Shown here piece after piece: positions 1-11,630 of a stretch of 64,000 nucleotides of DNA. The notes beneath the pieces are model-generated. The model saw nothing but the letters and a program-made list of their open reading frames with translations. It was not told the origin of the DNA and made no database searches. The stretch spans positions 124,001-188,000 of the forward strand of contig FWCC01000080.1 of NCBI GenBank assembly GCA_900169235.1. Reading direction: 5' to 3'. This stretch comes from Zarea fungicola (lineage: Eukaryota > Ascomycota > Sordariomycetes > Hypocreales > Cordycipitaceae). The stretch's first letter is position 1. Every line of letters starts with the position of its first letter. A program made the position numbers and the translations under genes.

Positions 1-2
1 GT

Positions 3-799
3 GCCCCGATGTACTCAGACACTGGCTGTTTTCTACTCCAAAACGGCCGAGAGGTAACTCATCCGTCTACCTGTAGGCATTATCTTTGGAAGGGATAAAA
101 TTACTAATTTGTTTGAAGACATACGAAGGAAGTATCTGGCTGTACACCTTTTACGCCCCGCATGATATGGCCGCCTTGATCGAGACCCTCGGTGGAAGTG
201 ACGCATTTGTCAAGCGACTCCAATTCTTGCTTGACACCCCAAAGTTACTATACACGGGTGACGAGCAGGCCTTTCACATCCCTTTTCTATTCCATTACGC
301 CGGCCGTCCGGCCCTATCGGCGCGCTATGCGCATCAGTACATCCCTGCTCAATTCAACGATACAGTTGGCGGTGTAAGTGGTGGAACAGATAGATCCATT
401 TGAAGTCTCAAGCTGACGATTCACTCTCCATTATAGATTCCAGGAAATGATGATTCTGGGGCCATGTCCTCGTTTAGCAGCCTTGTGATGATGGGTCTCT
501 GGCCAATCCCCGGCCAGGACGTGTATCTGATTCTGCCGCCCTTCTTTCCGGAAGTCAACATCACCAATGGCATTACAGGAAAGATTGCCACAATCAGAAA
601 CGTCAATTTCGACAGCAATTATGAGAATATATACATTCAAAGTGCAAAATTGAATGGGAAAGAGTATACTAAGAATTGGATATCGCATAGTCTCTTTAGT
701 GATGGCGGTGTCTTGGAATTAACACTGGGCAAAAATGAAAGCACATGGGGTACTGGTTCGGGGGACATACCACCAAGCCTGGAAGCAACGCTTGAGTAA
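3..799 (+). CDS. GH92 alpha-mannosidase, 3' part only
   Basis: C-terminal portion of a glycoside hydrolase family 92 enzyme; fungal members are exo-acting alpha-mannosidases (often alpha-1,2), commonly secreted and acting on N-glycans or mannans. The gene enters from the left edge, so the start is missing. Exons as read: 3-53, 119-373 and 437-799, with introns 54-118 and 374-436 (GT-AG, the second with GTAAGT). Joined exons give the typical ETYEGS...W.Y.F..PHDMA block, then the GNDDSGAMSS motif of the GH92 catalytic half, a glycine-rich stretch and the beta-sandwich end. The second splice restores IPGNDDSGAMSS exactly, which fixes that junction. The first intron is inferred from frame and motif only. 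Family assignment is confident; substrate is inferred. Confidence 0.85.
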
Positions 800-1720
800 C
801 ATGGATCCAGATACTATACTAATTATAGCTAGGCGATTGAGCAGAATTTCTGTCGCCTAGCTGAGCCGCACTAGTTCTGGCTGTGGCGGTGACCCTGGTT
901 CTAGGTAGCCGAAAGTTGCAGAAAAATCCAAAGACGATCGAGGATGAGCTGCAATCAGCTTACAAATTTCAGGCGTTAATTCCAAACTAGTGAAATATAT
1001 TTCAGGAATAATAGGAATAATATTCGAGTAATCTCCGAATAATGAAAATGACCAATGCGCACCTGCGCTTTGTAGGATCTACCGCGGCCTTTTTCCTTTA
1101 CGGCTTCTGGGGGCTGCACCCGGACGGCGTTGAAACGACCAAACCGGCCTCCGTGGTAAAATACAGGTCAAGGTTGCTTTTATTTGACGAGATCCGCTAC
1201 TGTTCGTCTGTGGAGGCAACTTGGGGCATGAGCAAGACAGCCTTTCACGACATTATTAGAAACAGATCACGGTGGCGTCGCTTTGCCCGACAATTACGTT
1301 CGACCCACAATGTCAGCCGCTGCAATAGTGCTAAATAGACAGGTAGATATTTGCACCATTTGTTTCCGTCACTACGAAATTCATTTACTCCCTCTATACA
1401 TATATTTGCAACGATGAAGGGTCAACGCTCTGCATGAAATATGAGTGGGCTAGATTGGACACAAGCATTTATATCAATGCATAATCTCCATTGTTTCGTT
1501 TGTGTATAACTAGATTCGTACCTCATGGGACAGGGACGGTCCGCAGCGCACTAAACATCCACTATTGGAGGCCAACGTGCCAACTACTACATCGGACGCA
1601 GAGTGAATGGTACGATCCATGGTCACTTGCTGTTTGCCAATCATCATTCCGTCTGATACCCGTGGAATAGTCACATTCTGGAATCGCCATTGTACCACCA
1701 ACCACTATCCAGGCGGATAT
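800..1720. other. intergenic, no supported gene
   Basis: Nothing recognised between the GH92 stop and the end of the convergent small secreted gene. A 98-codon open frame at 1042-1338 (+) begins with a true ATG but shows no signal peptide, motif or intron support. An AT-rich patch with repeated GAATAAT words lies at about 1000-1045. A minus-strand open frame of 63 codons at 1510-1701 could be 3' UTR or an alternative 3' exon of the next gene. Confidence 0.4.
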
Positions 1721-2093
1721 TTATCGAGACTTGCAGTATGCTTCGAGACTGCAAACACTTGCACAGAAGCCCCCTGTATTTGTTAGTCTGACAATCTATT
1801 ATGTTCTTTTTATTGACTTACATGCGCTATTTGTCAAGTAGTTAGCAAATTTCAAGTTCAGAAAGGAATATTACGACTTACAAAGTTGATGAGAAGCCTT
1901 GCCGAGCAAGGTTGAAGAGACATGCCAGACACGCGGGGTCATCGGCACGTGCTATCTCACAGTCAGTTCTGTATTGAACTCATAATTAAAGGGCAATACC
2001 TTCGACCAAACTAGTCTTGCCATCCAAATCACTAACGGGCATGGAAAAGGCAGCAGGGAGGAAACACCCAAGAATCAGAGTGCTAGGACGCAT
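1721..2093 (-). CDS. small secreted Cys-containing protein with 5-nt microexon (candidate)
   Basis: Unrecognised small protein, predicted 73 aa from four exons: 2000-2093, 1882-1951, 1822-1826 and 1721-1773. Exon 1 encodes a signal-peptide-like start (MRPSTLILGCFLPAAFS). The rest carries cysteines spaced as CLAC and FCASVC...YC before the stop. All three introns are GT-AG. Introns 1827-1881 and 1774-1821 both start GTAAGT and contain perfect TGCTAAC and GACTAAC branch boxes, leaving a 5-nt exon between them, and all phases agree (94+70+5+53 = 222 nt). It is effector-like by architecture; function unknown. The alternative is skipping of the microexon, which changes the C-terminal frame and reads into the sequence below 1721. 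No homology was recognised, so confidence rests on splice signals and signal peptide. Confidence 0.4.
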
Positions 2094-3584
2094 TTTTGCT
2101 AGGTTAATGAAAGGTGTTGCTTTAATGGTAGAGAGAAGTCGTCAATTTGTGCTAGTAGTATAATGCTCTGTGTTTGCTGGTGGTTGTGAGTAAATAAAAT
2201 CGTGGCAACTGGCCCAAATTGAGTGAGGTGGCCTGCAATATATATTTTGGTTGATTCAACTGTGGAACTTTAGCAGGTAAGCTCTTTACAACAAAACTGT
2301 AAGTCGCAAAAGTATTTCCTTATTTTTAGTATACAAAACTAAATTTAGCCGTATCCTGTACAGAGTGAGCTGAGCTCAAATGCTCAGAATAATCCGGGAG
2401 TAATCGGCAAGCTTGAGTCATGTTGTCCAAGGCCCACTAGTGCCTGTAATCTCAACGGTTTCATTATAACACCTTATGCTGACGGGGAGTGTGATCGTCA
2501 AGGTGGCTGTTGCGGTAGCCTGCTTATGGGACTGATCAGCACAATGAGCCTTGGGTGACCGGATGCGGACCGCCAGCCAACGAGCTGGGCGACAGCAGCC
2601 TACCGTGGATACAGAGGCAAACATCGTGATAGTTGCCCTATTTACATTTCCCTATCTTTTCGTTTTGTGTATCTGGATTAATTCCTCCTTTCCTAATAGT
2701 AGTTCGAACCAAGCTACACCTGCATAATCACTGAGAGAAGCCCTCTCAATTCCGCGCAACATAACACCAGAATGTTTTGTTGAACCAACAGTGGCCAGAT
2801 CCGGAGCTGTCCTACTATGGGTTGTGTCCCACCAATAGGTCAAAATCCCACTATAAACTTCAATGAGTAAAGGACGCACCAGGCCCAAAGCGGTTGTTGG
2901 TCATTTTTCTCGACACCTACTGTGGCTTTGCCGATCTGGGGACTTCAGCCAGTCAGCCGAGAGAGCGGGACTGCGGCAAGCCAGAGCTATGCGAATGACT
3001 CGGAACTACCCGTAGTTAGCATCATTCACATCCCTGATCAGCATGATTTATGGGGTGGTAATACCGTAGCCTTGGTTTAAGCGTCTACTTTTTGCCGCCC
3101 GCTCGTCATATCTCGGTCCTTTCGGATGCAGAATGGCGTTTCTGGGCTAATGATCACTCATCGCACTGGAGCAAGTACGCAAAATAGCACTCGTTGTGGC
3201 CCATGCAGCTTACGCATCGCGTTAATTTTACATATGCCGAGTGGCACTTACTCGGAACAAGTAGCGAACCACGGATCCCATCCCAGCAGTTGAGTTTATA
3301 CGGAGGCATCACATTCCAAAGTAGAGCTCCAGTAAGCAAGTGAAACTATTTTTGGATTAATATCTATATTTTTAGCGATGAGTAATGAGGTTTTTCTTTG
3401 CGTAAACTTACATTACGCTGAGTCGTGTATTGCCATTACTCTTCTCCCACAAAGGCAGACACATATATAGCATGGACCAGGCCCAGAATCTATAAGCTCT
3501 TTGGCTGCCATCACAAACTTCAGCAACCTTTTCTTGCCATACAGACCACATTCAAACCCATTTTTCCTTGTCATTTATTTCGAA
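2094..3584. other. intergenic, about 1.5 kb
   Basis: Shared upstream region of two divergent small secreted-protein genes. Short open frames at 2418-2624, 2652-2888 and 3154-3339 (all minus) have no recognisable domain, signal peptide or intron support. No repeat or RNA gene seen. Confidence 0.35.
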
Positions 3585-3983
3585 ATGAAAGCCATCAGCT
3601 TCCTACTCCTCGGGGCCTCCATCCCAGCCGTACTCGCAACCGCGCAAGTTTCTTGCGTTCAAACCAGCCACTGCACGGACGGCAACGAGTACGTCCTAGT
3701 GGGCACAGATATTGCCGACGGGTCTGAGCCCAGCATTTGCGGCAGCATCGACTCAACGCTAAAGACGGCAATCAAGAACAACGGCGGCTCGGTCATTCTT
3801 CGCAGTAATGACTGCAGCACGCAGAGACAGAGCGGGGATGAGAGTGTTATGCTCGTCTTTTTGAAAATGGACAAGCAGTCGCCGACCTTCCAGTCAAGCT
3901 TGCTGACGGGTGCCGTCAACACCGCGTTTGGAGGCTCGGGTGTTTCTTATTCCGCGTGCGACGTGTCTAGACTGCCAGCCTAG
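3585..3983 (+). CDS. small secreted cysteine-containing protein, 132 aa
   Basis: Single-exon protein with a clear N-terminal signal peptide (MKAISFLLLGASIPAVLATA) and a mature part of about 112 aa with five cysteines, in the pattern CVQTSHC, later SICG, NDC and SAC. The ATG at 3585 was preferred over an in-frame ATG at 3501 because it places the hydrophobic signal at the extreme N-terminus. Family not recognised. It resembles in size and composition the many small secreted proteins of plant- or insect-associated fungi, but no function can be assigned. The odd number of cysteines means at least one is unpaired or an intermolecular bond forms. Confidence 0.7.
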   Translation: MKAISFLLLGASIPAVLATAQVSCVQTSHCTDGNEYVLVGTDIADGSEPSICGSIDSTLKTAIKNNGGSVILRSNDCSTQRQSGDESVMLVFLKMDKQSPTFQSSLLTGAVNTAFGGSGVSYSACDVSRLPA

Positions 3984-5754
3984 AGGAGTGAGCGTCACGC
4001 GGGATTTCTGAGATGCCTCGTCAGACAGGCGATGGAGCAGTTTGGATTACACTAGCGCCTGAGAAGGATCTGAACAGTTTTGTGGTTTGGAGGTACGCCG
4101 TCTTGGTCGAAGGGTACTTATTACGCAGTATACTGTGCCGTCTACTGCCGCTCTCATGGACTGTTTCTGTTGTTGATCATCTTTGTCTTACCGCTGCAAC
4201 TCTCTTGCCTTTTGGTCAGTTATATATTAGAAGTTAGCCTCCAGATTAAGGTTCAGAATCACTTTCTTTGCGCATATGAGCCCCTGTCTGTGGAATTGAG
4301 TCTTTTTAATGGTATCCGTAGCCATGTTAACACTCGGTTAACTGTTGGTATGATCACAAGTAGTTACAAGGCACGGAGGAATTCCTCCTCTATATGCAGG
4401 AATTGAAAGGCAGGCAAGAGCAAAAAGCGAAAAACCAAACAGGAAAACTTCTCTATAGCTGTCGTGATGCTCTCGTATCCAGGGAGGCTGCCGTCGGGCG
4501 TCGCTGGATACGCTGCTTGACTCGAGTCAGCAGTCACAACAAAAACTGTACCAACTGAAATCGTTTATGTGGTCCTTTTGTGGGCCGAACCATATCCATC
4601 ACCATATACATTATGGAGCATTATCAAAGTCAAATGGCCTGGCGTTGTCGACTGGCAGCAGCCAATTCAATGACTTGCAGCTCAGGCTGCCACGGCAATC
4701 ATTGCGCATATAGATTATAGCAGTATATTTCCGTAGCGATTCAATATTATTATGGTACTAATTACGCGATTGACGTCGAATTTAGGGTCATATCGCAGAA
4801 CGAGACAATGCCAAAAGACACAAGGGTGTGTAATGTACACACCTCGGTAGCGAAGCTCACTGAAACAAAGCATTTTACATCACTACGAGCTAGCGTTCCA
4901 TGTCAATGAGGACAGCTGTGAATAATGCCCATGGGGCCATTGCCGCACGGACCAAAATTGTGTAATTTCATGGGGAGCACCACACGGATCGGGCCCGCGT
5001 GGGCCGCGTGGGTTGGTGGCTGAGCACGGACGAAATACGTCTGTGTCTTCAATTTATCGAGGACCCTTGGTACTATAATAAATAAGCGTTTGAAAGCTAA
5101 ATCCAATTTGCCAGCTTTATCAGAATGGCCAGGACTCAGTCCTAAATTAACACATACAATTAACACACCAGTCTGGCCAACATCTGCTTCCCTATATCTT
5201 GCTACCGCCATCCGGCACACTCTCTATAAATATCCAATGTCCGCGCCTTATTCCTTGTTCTACAGTAGCTGTATACTTTAAAGAGCTTAAAGGTGAATCA
5301 ATTCACACTCTACATTTCATCTTTCGTTGACGGGTAACTTCTCGACACTTGGATGTATTGGAAGTGAGGTCGATGTGGGGAGGTGGGTATCGATCAATAT
5401 TGATAAGGATTGTGCATATATAGAAGTACTGTAAAATTTCCAACGTGTGATTAGGAAACTAGTGAACTTTGGGACTGCATCCAATACCTCGATACGGAGG
5501 ATACGACGGAAGACGAACGACTCTGTGAGCACAGATCAAGTTAAATATTTGCGTGTTTAGCTATAGACATCTATGTACCTAATTGTTTTTGTATGTATAA
5601 GGAAAATTTTATATGTAAAAAGAAGGGCAGAGGGTGTTTTATGTACAATCAGACGTATGTACAAGTTTGGGTCGTCCATGCAGGGATCATTCAGCTCCCG
5701 TTCATGGACTCTCCCATGTCTGAAATCACTTTGCAAGATGTTTTGTTTCCCAAC
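3984..5754. other. intergenic with a dispersed repeat copy
   Basis: About 1.8 kb between two convergent secreted-protein genes. Contains the repeat copy listed separately at 4374-4550. Short overlapping open frames on both strands (4013-4406, 4903-5281, 5317-5532) look like chance frames; no domain or splice support. Confidence 0.35.
4374..4550 (+). repeat. dispersed repeat, copy 1 (transposon remnant)
   Basis: Begins with GGAGGAATTCCTCCTCTATAT and runs to a block reading GAGTCAGCAGTCACAACA. The same two blocks, in the same order and spacing, recur at 51208-51390 with many substitutions. Likely a decayed LTR or similar element end; no coding part is visible. Confidence 0.45.
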
Positions 5755-6201
5755 TTAGATGGTCCAAGTGGCACCACGGATAAGAGAGCCGTCGTTGTCG
5801 TGGCCGCCAAAGGCAGTCCAGATGTCGAGGCAGGTGTCGATGGAGTTGTCGACGCTCAGGTTGCGGTCAGCAACAATGGCAGTCTTGGTGACGCCATTCT
5901 TGGTAATCTTGATGGTCTTGCCGCAGAGGGTGTTGTGCTGGGCAGAGCCAAACTTGTCAAAGACGCCAGCGGGCATGGCGACAAAGGAGGCACCCTGGTT
6001 GACGTTCTTGAAGTAGGTGGAGATGCCGCAGGCACCAGCATCCCGGAGAATGTGGTGGCAGCGGGTGGCATCACCAAAGGCGAAGATGGAGATGTTTTGG
6101 TTCTTGCCAGAGGTAACGGCGGCGGCGCGGTCCTCCACAGCGGGAGCAGCCGAGACGGTGAGAGCCAGAGCGGCGACGAGGGAGGCAACGGAGAACTGCA
6201 T
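5755..6201 (-). CDS. secreted double-psi beta-barrel (barwin/expansin-like) protein
   Basis: 148-aa single-exon secreted protein. Residues 1-19 form a signal peptide (MQFSVASLVAALALTVSAA); the in-frame ATG 33 nt upstream (6234) would bury it, so 6201 is chosen. The mature region has the layout of RlpA-like double-psi beta-barrel proteins: ACGISTYF near residue 57, a 'VAMPAGVFDKF' strand, LCGKTIKIT at 92-100, ADR at 111-113, then DIWTAFGG and a closing W-T-I strand. Four cysteines (48, 58, 93, 124) can make two disulfides. Fungal relatives include cerato-platanin- and expansin-like proteins that bind or loosen cell-wall polysaccharide; catalysis is not implied. A long open frame on the opposite strand is a coding-bias shadow. 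Confidence 0.7.
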   Translation of the reverse strand: MQFSVASLVAALALTVSAAPAVEDRAAAVTSGKNQNISIFAFGDATRCHHILRDAGACGISTYFKNVNQGASFVAMPAGVFDKFGSAQHNTLCGKTIKITKNGVTKTAIVADRNLSVDNSIDTCLDIWTAFGGHDNDGSLIRGATWTI

Positions 6202-8824
6202 TTTTGCTGTTTGGTTGTTTTTTGAGTGTATCAAAGTAGATGTGATTGTGAGAGAGTGTGTATTGAGTAGAAGAGGACTGTTTGAATTGTTGATGCTATT
6301 ACAAGGCTGCTTTGAAAGGGAACATCAGTCTCCTTTTATACGCAAAAACTTGAGTCCGTCGAAATATAGACCAGGTTCCTTCGGACGAACCAAGGGTCCG
6401 TTTCACAAGACATTTTGCCAGGACAAGGCTTCTGCCATGGTTGATTCCAACTAGGAAGCCGCCGGTGTCTTCAGCAAGACCGAAAGCGTACAGTTGCGGC
6501 TGATTTTAGAGTAAGCACCTTTACAGAATAGGCAAAGCCACTCCGTGCTTTGAGACGCTATTGGCGGGATAAAACACACTAGATACAATGCTAGCCAGGG
6601 GAAAGCATGTACTAGATTGAGAGGTCCCCGTGCGCCATTCGCGCACTCCGATGGTGGCATTCTTTAGCGGATGGATCCGTGACCCCCATTCCGTCCCTCA
6701 CCGTCCATGGAGTCTCGGCCGTGGACCCGGATACAGACTGCGTCAGCGTCAGCCCAGTGGGCTCGGCGGATTTCCACGTTGATAAATGATAGGTGCCGGC
6801 CTTTTTTAATATGATAAATGACACATAAACGGTGGATGATTCCATGGTAGATTATTAATCCATGATGGCCGTTACTTGACGGACAGGTTTCATGGAGATG
6901 ATGCACTGTAGTATTGCCAAGTGCTGAAATAAGAGTAGATTCATGCTGCCAAGGTATGTTTTGAATTATTGACATGGTCAATATAGCATAGACGGTGGCT
7001 GATCGGCATCAAGATACATGCTTAATCGAGACGGCATAATCCATATCGCAGCAGCTCTCCGCCACACATTAGTGTGTGTGGTGTGAGATGGTTCGTAACC
7101 ACCATGCCGTTTACTGGCATGTCGGCAGTTGTTCTCTTTCTGTCGTCCCGTAGTCTACCGACATCGGTTAGACCGTAAATGGAAGAGCGATTTCGCGACA
7201 TGTCCGTTCCGTACCGCAGCCATTAGACTTTTGACCGAGCATATCCGATTACCGAAATGGTTGCATGCAATGCCGTAATCGGTGCACATGCCTGAGATCA
7301 AATGGCCAAAACTATAAACGGGTACCTGCCGAACCCCTGGAAGGGCTGGTGGTGCCGCCCTCTTTCGAGGTGCCGAGAGGGGGGTTGGTTACCCCAGATT
7401 TGTTTAAAAGGTGCGCATCCAGCGAACCAATCAGTTGCGGAGATTTCCACGTGCTGTCAGACATGGGTAAATCCCGACAGAATACACAGTTTTATGCCCA
7501 AATCGGCCGCCGTACGGTGCTGACAAGTCGGCCGGACACGGGGCGGGCCAAAACCCATCTGGGAGAGAGATATATTTTACGCTTATGGCGGCGGAGACTT
7601 TAAGCCACGCCGCTCATGGCGCCGTTCACGCCAACGTTTTATCTGTTAACTAGGGTTTTAAGAGCCGATAACGCCATTGTGCATGGGTTGCGCGCTCGAA
7701 CCAGTGGCAATCGAGAAGTTCGTGGCGCCATCCAGCCGGGTACATTGACACCCGACTTTGAAACCCTCTTTGCACACTGTTTGCACACACTGTCTCAATC
7801 CCTCTGTGGAGCCCCCTGTTGACGGGAACTTTTGTGTAACTAGCCAAAAACAGGCCAACACGGACATGTTCCTCGCAGGGAGCGGGATGACAGAGTGTCA
7901 GATTGAGAGCGAGCTGGGTGGGCCTGAGGATAATCCCGGCTCCCCCAGAGTTGCTTTACAAAGCGTTATTTGTGCCATCAATAACAGTGGGTTCGTCAAC
8001 GCACAGCGTTTCTTGTCCTTTGGAATCCTGTGGTGGCGTGGTCGGCTCGGCGACAAGGTTCTTTGGCCGGCCAGTTTCTTATTGATCAGCCCTAGGCGGC
8101 TCGCTGTTGTCTTCCCTTTTCGGGTTACTGTAAAGATGAAGGACGCTTCGAACAGCACGAGCAAACCATCCCACGTAGCATTTGTATTATTTGTAGCATT
8201 CATGGTTTTGGTGGCCTTTTCCCATGACCTCAGAGATTTTGTGGTGTTGACAGAGCCAGCAATCTGTTTATTGGTGGGTAGCAATCCATGTATTGGAACT
8301 CGGCCTCTCCGTTGGTGGCGGGAGGACTGTGGCTGACGATGTAACAATGGGAAGAGTCCACTGTCCACAAGTGTCAAAAATCGACTTCAATATTGCAGGA
8401 CAGGCCTGTCGATGGTAGCCAGAGTCCACTGTGGTCGAGAATCGATTCCATTCATCGCAAGACCATACTGTCGATGGGATACGAGAGACCGGTGCCGCTG
8501 GAACTGGCCTCGGTAGTTGTAGTTTGATATTGTCAATGGAACAATGAGAGTCCACTCAGGAGGCAAAGTTTGCCGAGTGCTACAACAGAACATCCATGAT
8601 GATATAGCACTATGCATTAAAGAATCTCTAGAAATGTATAAGTATTGCACTGTAGTCTTGACGATGGGTTTGCTGCCGTTCTCTTCAGACTCGTTCTCTT
8701 GAACCAAGATCTCTGTTGACCAAAGACCTTTACACATTCCTTATTTTGCCTTGACACTCATTGAAAGTGATTCTCTCCTTTACACTCCTTCGAGTTCATT
8801 CACTTCTTTATCAACATATTCAAA
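6202..8824. other. intergenic, 2.6 kb divergent promoter region
   Basis: Lies between the divergent barrel protein and the lysozyme-like gene. Contains many overlapping open frames (for example 7265-8377 on both strands), none with a domain, signal peptide or splice support. Three imperfect repeats are listed at 8345-8560. No RNA gene seen. Confidence 0.35.
8345..8560. repeat. imperfect direct repeats upstream of lysozyme-like gene
   Basis: AGAGTCCACT occurs at about 8352, 8421 and 8549, each near a TGTC(G/A)ATGG word (about 8408, 8471 and 8533), making a loosely repeated module 265-475 bp upstream of the ATG at 8825. Could be a promoter repeat or old duplication; function unknown. Confidence 0.35.
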
Positions 8825-9526
8825 ATGTTTGCCCTCGGTGTCCTTACTGCCGCTCTCGCCGCCGTGGCCAGCGCCGTGCCTCTGGAATCTCGCTTCGCCA
8901 ACACGTACAAGTTCTACAAGGGCGACGGCTCCGCCAAGGCGGGCTGGCCTGCGGTCTCGGCCTGGGGCTCCTTTGACCAGATGTGGAACGCCAACCTGCC
9001 TCTCATCCAGCAGGCGTGCGCCAACAACGGCGGCGCGGCCAACAACTCGCCCACGGAGACGGCCAACCTCAAGAGCGCCATCAACAGCGTCTCTGGCCAG
9101 ACGGGCGTGGATGCGCGCTTCATCCTCGCCATTGTCATGCAGGAGTCCAAGGGCTGCGTGCGCATCCGGACGACGGTGAGCCCCGACGGGACGGTGCGTA
9201 ACCCGGGCCTCATGCAGTCGCACAACGGGTCGGGCAGCTGCTTCAACGTGAACCCGTGCCCGGCGTCCAAGATTACGCAAATGATCCACGACGGCACCGC
9301 GGGCACCAGCTCCGGGGACGGTCTGCAGCAGACGCTGGCCAAGGCCAAGAGCGCGACGGGCGACAGTGGCTCGCGCATGTTTTATGCGGCTGCACGCGTG
9401 TACAACTCTGGGTCGGGCAACTTTGGCAACTTGAACGACGGCAAGGGCGCGACCAACTGCTATTCCAATGATGTTGCCAACCGCCTTACTGGATGGACTC
9501 TTGCCCCGTCCAAGTGCACTGCTTAA
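8825..9526 (+). CDS. secreted lysozyme/SLT-like protein
   Basis: 233-aa single-exon protein starting with a signal peptide (MFALGVLTAALAAVASA). The core has features of the soluble lytic transglycosylase/goose-lysozyme fold: a helix ending ARFILAIVMQESKG, where Glu107 sits in the position of the catalytic glutamate; a PGLMQSHNG segment like the GLMQ motif of SLT domains; and a later YNSGSGNFGN stretch. Such enzymes cleave the MurNAc-GlcNAc bond of bacterial peptidoglycan. In a fungus a secreted copy suggests antibacterial activity or use of bacterial walls, as inference. Codon use is strongly G/C-ending, so a long antisense frame (8780-9565) appears; that is not a gene. Promoter repeats lie upstream. 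Confidence 0.72.
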   Translation: MFALGVLTAALAAVASAVPLESRFANTYKFYKGDGSAKAGWPAVSAWGSFDQMWNANLPLIQQACANNGGAANNSPTETANLKSAINSVSGQTGVDARFILAIVMQESKGCVRIRTTVSPDGTVRNPGLMQSHNGSGSCFNVNPCPASKITQMIHDGTAGTSSGDGLQQTLAKAKSATGDSGSRMFYAAARVYNSGSGNFGNLNDGKGATNCYSNDVANRLTGWTLAPSKCTA

Positions 9527-11630
9527 GCTGACTCTACAGGTGCAGGTACAAGGGGCAGCGGACAAGGGACAACTGTTCTACCTTTTTTTTTCTACTCTTT
9601 TTTCTGCTTTTTTTTTTCTTTCACTGTACATATTTGAGTCTTTTCCCATATTACATATTACAAACTAGTACATACCTGTATATACAAGTACATAGGACTA
9701 AACCAATACATATGCGCAGCTGCTGCAATTGCATCAGCTATAAAACTCAACCAACTGTAGTAAGAAGGAGGCCTTCAATAAATTGCCTTGGTTAATTAAT
9801 AGTTAATAGGTGATGTGGTGTAGATTGTACTTTTTTTAAGATGCGACAATAAAGTTCCAGTTTTTGATGAAAGAGAGAGTCATTGCGAAACCTGGAGTAG
9901 ATGTTACTCTGTTGGCAGCTGTGTGGTTAATGACAAGATTCCGTGGCGTTGTTGGTTTGTCGCTGCATGTCGGAAATGAGTACTCCCTGCATTCCATTTT
10001 ACATACATATGCACATTTTCCAAGCCTCCCTCTTTTTTGTCCCCTATCCCATCCATTTAGTTTTTTTTAGTCTCTCGCAAGCCTTCATCTGTTTTGTGGG
10101 AGAACCTGGAGTGGTGCAGGGTAAGTGGTAGTTGTCGGGCAAGCCTAAATCTATAGTTAATCTGCGCTATCACGTTTATTTTTGGAAATAGAGTTGGTTC
10201 ACGGGTATCGCGATGGGTTCGGCTATGTTCCTGTAATTAAATAGTCTGGCTTATTTTTTTTTAGTGATGCTAGTTTGGGGCCAAAGGTGAGACCAACACA
10301 ATTGCAGTTACTCCCAGACTGGCTTTAGTCAAGGTGGGACTTGCTGATGCGATGGCCAATGAAGAGCAACAGCTTTCTGCCACCGTGCCAGCCGCCCAGC
10401 CTGTCGACACCACTTTGAAGGAGCGAAAAAGGCAGCATTTTGAGAGTGTAACTCGTACCAGTATTGCCCACAACCGCGGGGCATTGTAGCGACGACCGGG
10501 ACATGCATCGGCAATTGAGCAGACTCTGTAGCACACGTGAGGACAGGACTGCCACCCGCAGAACAGAGGCGCCACAGAAGCCCCAGGAGGCCCAGTAAAA
10601 AGGTCGAGCCGGCCCCTGGAAAGACTGGTACAAGTCCCCTAAACCACGCGCATTGGCAGGCTTAACCCGCTGTAGAGCCCACCAGTCCACCATCTGGCTG
10701 GGGCATCCCTGCACAACATCCACTCCACTGCACTCAACAACTGTACAGAGTACTGGACGCTGAGGTAATTCTGCTCTACAGGTGCTTTGACTGGCCCAGG
10801 CTGATTACTGATATTTTCTATTCCCCCACACAGGCGACTTTCCCCGACCATCCACAATATATTATCATCATTACCATCCATCATCCACCATCTATTGTCG
10901 TCTACATCGGCCGCTTCATTTCCAGCTCCATATTCATCAGCAATGGCTGCCAATACGCCATTCATCGCCAAGTCGACCGCCCAGACAAGCCCAACCCATC
11001 GCCCTGCCTAGCCGCTCCGGTTTGGCGTTGACGCCACCCATCTGCAAACGCTCTCGGCATGGAGTAGATCTGGCCAAGCCTATGCCGCCACCGCTAAAAT
11101 GGCTCTCAACTTGTTTCGGCAATAGAAAAATCTCTACACACACATATTCAAACAGCGAACTGAGCGACGGCCTGTCCACCCCCATCTTTTCATCCCACTT
11201 ACTCGTACACAGTGGATTAAATCTGTGGGGGGTAACCAACCGGAATCAAGCTGCACATTTCCGACAAGCTCATACGGAAAGGATTATCCACTAAACAAGC
11301 CATGTGCCGCTAGGGAAATGCCTGGGTTTTCTCCTCGCGCGGGCGGACCATCGAGCAAAGAAGCAACAGACGAAGCTTAAACCGAGCTGCCAGGTGCAGC
11401 CTGTTTTGTATTCGGGCCGTCGAAATTGGCGACGGAAGGAATTGCTAGACCCCCATCCATGGGTCTCGTCATTTAAATGTCTCCTTGCTTCCCCGCCCTC
11501 TGCTCTGTTTATATATTCCGCCTCTCTGCTGTTTCGTCGCCTGCTGGTTAGCCTGGTTTGCTACGTCTAATTTTCACGCCAACCAGTCACCCCGCTCTCG
11601 TGAGAGTGACGCCCCTTCTGCAGTGCAGTC
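9527..11630. other. intergenic, 2.1 kb
   Basis: No convincing gene. T-rich tracts follow the lysozyme-like stop (about 9582-9625) and probably belong to its 3' region. Short frames at 9864-10131, 10270-10971 and 10937-11294 show no domain or splice support. The stretch before 11631 is the permease promoter. Confidence 0.35.

Noticed and set aside
5593..6225. 210-codon frame opposite the secreted barrel protein
   Set aside because: Gly/Val/Asp-rich shadow; the minus strand carries the signal peptide, cysteines and barrel motifs.
7265..8377. Overlapping open frames on both strands
   Set aside because: No coherent codon bias, domain, signal peptide or splice support.
8780..9565. 261-codon antisense frame over the lysozyme-like gene
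   Set aside because: Arg/Ala/Val-rich mirror frame without features; the sense strand has signal peptide and motifs.
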